Below are positions 59,683 through 64,000 of a DNA stretch of 64,000 nucleotides, piece after piece. Below the pieces are notes generated by a model. The model was not told the origin of the DNA, did not search any database, and worked only from the letters and a program-made list of their open reading frames with translations. This DNA comes from Bermanella marisrubri. GTDB taxonomy: Bacteria; Pseudomonadota; Gammaproteobacteria; Pseudomonadales; Oceanobacteraceae. Each line of letters opens with the position of its first letter. Position 1 is the stretch's first letter. The translations under genes were made by a program, and so were the position numbers. The DNA is taken from the NCBI RefSeq assembly GCF_012295615.1, contig NZ_CP051183.1, forward strand, positions 3,251,001 to 3,315,000, read 5' to 3'.

Positions 59683-62600
59683 CTATTCCTGGCTACGCCT
59701 CTCTAATAATAGATACAAGGTCGGCAAGACCAATAGGCATACAAACGTAGTGAACAGAATTCCAAAACCTAATGATACCGCCATGGGCGTAATAAATTTT
59801 GCCTGTCTTGACGTCTCAAATACCATAGGAGCAAGACCGCCAAAGGTCGTTACGGTTGTTAATAATATCGGACGAAAACGACGTTCACTTGCCTCTATGA
59901 TAGCCTGTTTAACCGCAACGCCTGCCGCCCGCCGTTGGTTAGCGTAATCCACTAAAATCAGACTATCGTTCACCACGACACCACAGAGAGCCAACATCCC
60001 CATAATCGCGATAATCGACAGTCCATAGTTCAGTAAAATCAATCCACACAGTGCTCCAGCCACACCGAAAGGAATCACTGCCATGATCAAACTCGGTTGT
60101 TTATAACTATTAAACGGAATTGCTAACAAAATATAAATCGCTAACAACGTGAAAACAAAACCTTGTATCAAACTGGCAAAACTCTCTTGCTCGTCTTCTT
60201 GGCGGCCGCTGTAACCAATTTTCACCTGCGGATATCGCTGTTTGAATTCGGGAAACGTGTCAGCCTCTAAGCTTTTCTGCAAGTTTGGTATAAGCGATCT
60301 AGGCTCAACCGCGGCACTGATTGTCACCACCTGTAAACCGTTTTTACGCTGAATTTTTTCTGGTGCACGCCCTTTGTCTAAATGGGCAATACTTGACAGT
60401 GGTACCCAACTCCCTTGCGGCGTTCGTATTGCTAACGATTCTATATCGGTTTGGTATTGGCGCTCTTGCTCGGGCAAACGCACTAATACAGTGACTTCGT
60501 TTTTTCCTCGTTGCTGGCGAAGTGCCCTCGCACCATACAAGTTATTTCTCACCTGATCGGCAACATTGGATGCGCTGAAACCTAAACTACGGCCATAGTC
60601 ATTTAATTCAATATCCCACTCAGGCTTACCTCCAGTGAGCGAATTGCTGATATCTTTTACTGATCCAATTTCGTCGAGCTTCGCCATAATAAAATCACTG
60701 GCATCGCTCAGTTGCTGTGTATCAGAAGAGCGCAATTCCAACGTGAAAGGTCGACCGCTTACTGGCCCAGCACCTCTTTCAGCATCAAAGCTGATGCTTT
60801 TAACACCTGCAATCTCTCCTAAGGCTTGGCGCCACCGGTCTACAATTTCGTTTGTACTGTAGGCTCGATCTTCATCACTGATTAATCGTGCGTCTACTTC
60901 GATACTACTGCCTGTAATCGAAGATTGGACACTTACCAAAAAGTCACCGTGCTGTTGTTCGATAGGCTCGATAATTTGTCGCAGTGCCTCCTCACCGTAA
61001 TCTCTTGCTTTCTTGGTCTCACTAAGTGGAGCATTCGGCGGCATTTCAATCATCAATATGGCAGACTCTCCCTCTAACACAGGGAACAAAGAAAAACCCA
61101 TGCGCCCACTAGCAGCATACGAAAATACGATAGCCGCAAGTGCCAAACTCGTTGCCAATGTCATGCCTGGTCGGTCGAGTAAAAAAGCTAATGTTGGTCG
61201 ATATTGATAACTGATAAACGACTGCAAACGTGCATCCACTTTCTCTTGAACACGACCTAGTTTCACACCAATTTTTCCCTTTGGCTTGTTTTTTAATTGC
61301 GCTATATGTGAAGGCAAAATAAAGAGTGCTTCAATCCATGAGATAGCAAAACAAGTAACCACCACTGCAGGGATTACCATCATAGCTTTGCCCATACCAC
61401 CAGGCATGAAGAACAGCGGCAAGAATGCGGCCACATTAGTTAAAATAGCAAAACTCAGGGGGACAGCTACTTGCTTAGCACCCATGATGGCCGCCTCGAC
61501 TCGGCTATACCCTTTATCTAAATTCTCATAGATATTTTCTCCCGCAATGATCGCATCATCCACCACAATGCCCAGCGAGATAATAAAAGCGAACATAGAA
61601 ATCATATTGATTGAAACATCAAATGCAGGAAGGAATAACATGGCGCCAAGAAAGGAGGTTGGAATACCCATGGTGACCCAGAACGCTAAACGGTACTCTA
61701 AGAAAATACCTAAGAGAATAAATACCAAGGCCAGACCGATCAGCGCATTTTTTAATAGCAACCCGAGGCGCTCTCGATATAGTTGTGCATCATCGTCGAT
61801 GACCGTTAGATACATACCCTCAGGAAGCATAGCTTCCAATTCTGGCCACATATCGTATACGGTATCCGCCACCTCTGTGGGAGTCTGATTACCTGAGCGA
61901 TAAACGTCGAAAGCAACACTATCCTGCTTATTGAGGGTGACTAAATCGGGTGTATCTTCAAAACCCTCTTTTACAGTGGCAACCTCCCCTAAACGTAACA
62001 CCACTCCATTCTGATTTTGAATCAAAGGTAGCTGTGCAAATTCTCCGGCCCAGTATTGGCGATCATTCAGTGTCACCAATATATCGCCGCCTTGGGTTTT
62101 TACCGTTCCAGCGCTTTTTTCCACAGCATTCTCGCTAACCGTAGCGGCAACTTGGGCTAAGCTTAAATTGTATTTTTTCAATGCTAAACTTGGTATCTCA
62201 ACATGGATTTCTTCGGCAGGTGCACCGCTTAAGTCAATTTGAGAAACCGAAGAAGAGTTAATTATTTTGGCTTTAATCTTCTCGGCTAAGCGCTTCATTT
62301 CAAAACGATTTAAATCGCCATGCAGCGCGATTTCCATCAACTCATGTTTTCTCGCAAAAATGCTAACAATAGGCTGTTCCATCTGTGCCGGAAATGTCGA
62401 TATTCGATTTACCTCTTGCAAAATATCTTGATACATTTGTTGCACGTCTTCACCGGCTTCAATGTCCACACTCAAGGTGGCATAGCCCTCTTGAATCGTG
62501 ACATTAATATCGGAAATACCATCCATCTCAGCTAATGCATTTTCCACTGGCAATACGACACCTTGTTCCATTTCGGTGGGCGTTGCCCCCGGATAAACTA

Positions 62601-62769
62601 AACGCACTTGCACCACGTCTACAGAAAACTCAGGTAGAAACTCTTTTTTGATCGTAAAAGAAGTAAGCAAACCACCTACGAGTAAAGCCAACATCAATAG
62701 GTTACTGGCAACACCATGGCGCGCCATCCAAGCAATTGGACCAGAGTGTAAAAAAGCATCTTTCATCAT
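59683..62769 (-). CDS. RND efflux transporter permease (AcrB/MdtB superfamily)
   Basis: A 1028-residue inner-membrane transporter of the hydrophobe/amphiphile efflux type. Twelve membrane helices in the usual 1+5 plus 1+5 pattern with two periplasmic loops; the helix-4 proton-relay DD pair is visible in LGIVVDDAIIAGENIYE, and helix 10 has GVVVNDSLILVDY. The N terminus (IAWMARHGVASNLLMLALL) is typical of the short RND group found in marine gammaproteobacteria. Start overlaps the adaptor stop by four bases. No TolC-like gene is linked, so a shared outer-membrane channel is presumed. Substrate unknown. Confidence 0.92.
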   Translation of the reverse strand: MMKDAFLHSGPIAWMARHGVASNLLMLALLVGGLLTSFTIKKEFLPEFSVDVVQVRLVYPGATPTEMEQGVVLPVENALAEMDGISDINVTIQEGYATLSVDIEAGEDVQQMYQDILQEVNRISTFPAQMEQPIVSIFARKHELMEIALHGDLNRFEMKRLAEKIKAKIINSSSVSQIDLSGAPAEEIHVEIPSLALKKYNLSLAQVAATVSENAVEKSAGTVKTQGGDILVTLNDRQYWAGEFAQLPLIQNQNGVVLRLGEVATVKEGFEDTPDLVTLNKQDSVAFDVYRSGNQTPTEVADTVYDMWPELEAMLPEGMYLTVIDDDAQLYRERLGLLLKNALIGLALVFILLGIFLEYRLAFWVTMGIPTSFLGAMLFLPAFDVSINMISMFAFIISLGIVVDDAIIAGENIYENLDKGYSRVEAAIMGAKQVAVPLSFAILTNVAAFLPLFFMPGGMGKAMMVIPAVVVTCFAISWIEALFILPSHIAQLKNKPKGKIGVKLGRVQEKVDARLQSFISYQYRPTLAFLLDRPGMTLATSLALAAIVFSYAASGRMGFSLFPVLEGESAILMIEMPPNAPLSETKKARDYGEEALRQIIEPIEQQHGDFLVSVQSSITGSSIEVDARLISDEDRAYSTNEIVDRWRQALGEIAGVKSISFDAERGAGPVSGRPFTLELRSSDTQQLSDASDFIMAKLDEIGSVKDISNSLTGGKPEWDIELNDYGRSLGFSASNVADQVRNNLYGARALRQQRGKNEVTVLVRLPEQERQYQTDIESLAIRTPQGSWVPLSSIAHLDKGRAPEKIQRKNGLQVVTISAAVEPRSLIPNLQKSLEADTFPEFKQRYPQVKIGYSGRQEDEQESFASLIQGFVFTLLAIYILLAIPFNSYKQPSLIMAVIPFGVAGALCGLILLNYGLSIIAIMGMLALCGVVVNDSLILVDYANQRRAAGVAVKQAIIEASERRFRPILLTTVTTFGGLAPMVFETSRQAKFITPMAVSLGFGILFTTFVCLLVLPTLYLLLERRSQE

Positions 62770-63899
62770 TGCGCCCCATCAACAGATTGTACGCGCACTT
62801 TTAGGCCGTCTTGCTTGTCACTGAGTTCGCTAATCAGTTGCCGATATGAATTGATCTGCTCACCGTCAAATTTAACCCATGAGTATTCTCGACCCTTGAA
62901 CACTAAGCTAAAAGGAATCGATTTGAGTTGATTGTTTTTATCCACAGCCCACACTACAGCTGTATCAACTTTATCACTGGCCAAACGGAATAGATTCGCT
63001 TGTTGCTTTCCATAAAGCGTTACCTCTATGTAGTCGTTGTAGCGAATCAATGGCTGACCATTAGACGTATCGAGGGGTTTTGGTATTTCCAATAAAACCC
63101 GCGCTTGACGATCATTTGCATCTACAGATGGAGAAATGCTTAAGATGCGAGCTTGACGTGATGCGTCGCTGGTCAATGAGCGAACTTGTGCAGAAGCCGA
63201 TATATCCAATATGGATAAGAAATGATTTGGCACACTGACTTCAACCCAAAAAAACGAGCTATCTATGATAGTAAAGACGGCGTTCGTATTATTTAAATAA
63301 GAACCTGTGAATGCCATTTGCTGCAAAACATGTCCATCAAAAGGCATTTTAATTTGAGTACGCTGAAGATTTAATTTCGCTTTCGCCAAATCCGCTTTCG
63401 CCATCTTCAAAGCCGCTTTCGCGGAGCTTAACTGAGGTTCACGTAAAGCCAAAGATTTGGCCACAGGATTAAGTTCAATGCCCGATAAGCGATAATCACT
63501 GCGCGCGTTTTCCACTTGTCCTAACTCGATATCGAGGTTAGCTTGAGCCTGGATAGAAGCCGCTTGCTTTTGCTGCAGTTGAAGCTGATAGTCTGCGTCT
63601 TCAATTTGTGCGAGCAGTGTGCCTTTTTCCACAAACATCCCTGGCTTTATATCTGGATTTACCCATTCTAGCTGGCCTGTAACTTGAGCCACTAATTGCA
63701 CATAATCATTGGCATTTACCGTTGCCCCACCGCGCCAATAAGGTGGTTCTGTTGCTGGTTTAAAATCGGTTACTTCAACCAAGGGCTCTATCTCTTTCTC
63801 AATCTTTTTTTGCGGTTTTGGTGCGGATTTAATAATGCTATAGGCGATAGCTAATCCAGCAATGAGAATAACGAGAATAGAGAGATGCTGTTTTTTCAT
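62766..63899 (-). CDS. RND efflux periplasmic adaptor (membrane fusion protein)
   Basis: A 377-residue HlyD/AcrA-like adaptor: N-terminal anchor helix (LVILIAGLAIAYSII), lipoyl-like half-domains around a coiled-coil (QQKQAASIQAQANLDIELGQVENA), beta-barrel (VRSLTSDASRQARILSISPS) and membrane-proximal domain. It precedes the permease and shares four bases with it, forming a two-gene pump operon. Only about 100 bases of upstream sequence remain in the window, so promoter and any regulator are not seen. Confidence 0.92.
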   Translation of the reverse strand: MKKQHLSILVILIAGLAIAYSIIKSAPKPQKKIEKEIEPLVEVTDFKPATEPPYWRGGATVNANDYVQLVAQVTGQLEWVNPDIKPGMFVEKGTLLAQIEDADYQLQLQQKQAASIQAQANLDIELGQVENARSDYRLSGIELNPVAKSLALREPQLSSAKAALKMAKADLAKAKLNLQRTQIKMPFDGHVLQQMAFTGSYLNNTNAVFTIIDSSFFWVEVSVPNHFLSILDISASAQVRSLTSDASRQARILSISPSVDANDRQARVLLEIPKPLDTSNGQPLIRYNDYIEVTLYGKQQANLFRLASDKVDTAVVWAVDKNNQLKSIPFSLVFKGREYSWVKFDGEQINSYRQLISELSDKQDGLKVRVQSVDGAQ

Positions 63900-64000
63900 A
63901 ATGACGCGATGCTTCGAATGTAGTGTTTAATTCATTATTACCAAGCTCAAAGATAAACCCAACCAGATTTACACTTCTTTAAGTACCTTAATTACGCACT

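Overview
The window is about 64 kb of chromosomal backbone from a marine gammaproteobacterium. The gene content and order (pilMNOPQ-aroK-aroB-damX-gltBD, glnA-ntrBC, a mannose-sensitive haemagglutinin (MSHA) pilus operon, NhaD, AGCS symporter) and the moderate GC suggest a relative of Oceanospirillales such as Oleispira, Thalassolituus or Bermanella. The genus is inference only. No rRNA, tRNA, prophage, transposase or CRISPR array was recognised.

Layout. 1-4.6 kb: a minus-strand operon of a DUF1445 (D-glutamate cyclase-like) protein and PxpA-PxpB-PxpC (5-oxoprolinase), divergent from an AGCS sodium/amino-acid symporter; together they look like a 5-oxoproline/D-glutamate utilisation unit. 4.7-12.6 kb: glyA, a 1407-residue PAS-GGDEF-EAL membrane protein, divergent ettA, and a small PilZ protein. 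12.6-17.6 kb: radA, nhaD, hemE and a lipoprotein with an Ig-like segment and calcium-loop-like motifs. 17.7-31.7 kb: a long minus-strand run, pilMNOPQ-aroK-aroB-damX-like-gltB-gltD, ending at a strong hairpin terminator. 31.8-38.2 kb: ponA (PBP1A), an M42-type peptidase, dtd and typA, with an 88-bp inverted-repeat element between typA and dtd.

38.2-43.7 kb: the nitrogen-control block glnA - DUF4124 gene - ntrB - ntrC. Upstream of glnA there is a sigma54 promoter and two NtrC-type sites 30 bp apart; a third NtrC-type site lies upstream of ntrB. 43.7-58.6 kb: one 14-gene MSHA pilus operon on the minus strand (mshI, a PilN-like gene, mshJ, K, L, E, G, B, A, C, D, O, P, Q), tightly overlapped and lacking recognisable mshM, mshN, mshF and mshH. 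58.7-63.9 kb: an RmlD-like protein that has lost the catalytic Tyr and Lys, and an RND efflux pair (adaptor and permease).

Three themes link the genes. Glutamate and nitrogen metabolism appears as pxp, DUF1445, gltBD, glnA and ntrBC. Two complete type IV pilus alignment/secretin sets appear as PilMNOPQ and MshI-L. Cyclic-di-GMP signalling appears as a GGDEF-EAL enzyme, a PilZ receptor and an MshE ATPase with MshEN-type nucleotide-binding motifs. I found no clearly novel multi-gene system. The best leads are the D-glutamate/5-oxoproline operon, the degenerate RmlD-like protein, the Arg-for-Lys Walker A in the DamX-like ATPase, the reduced MSHA gene set and the inverted-repeat element.
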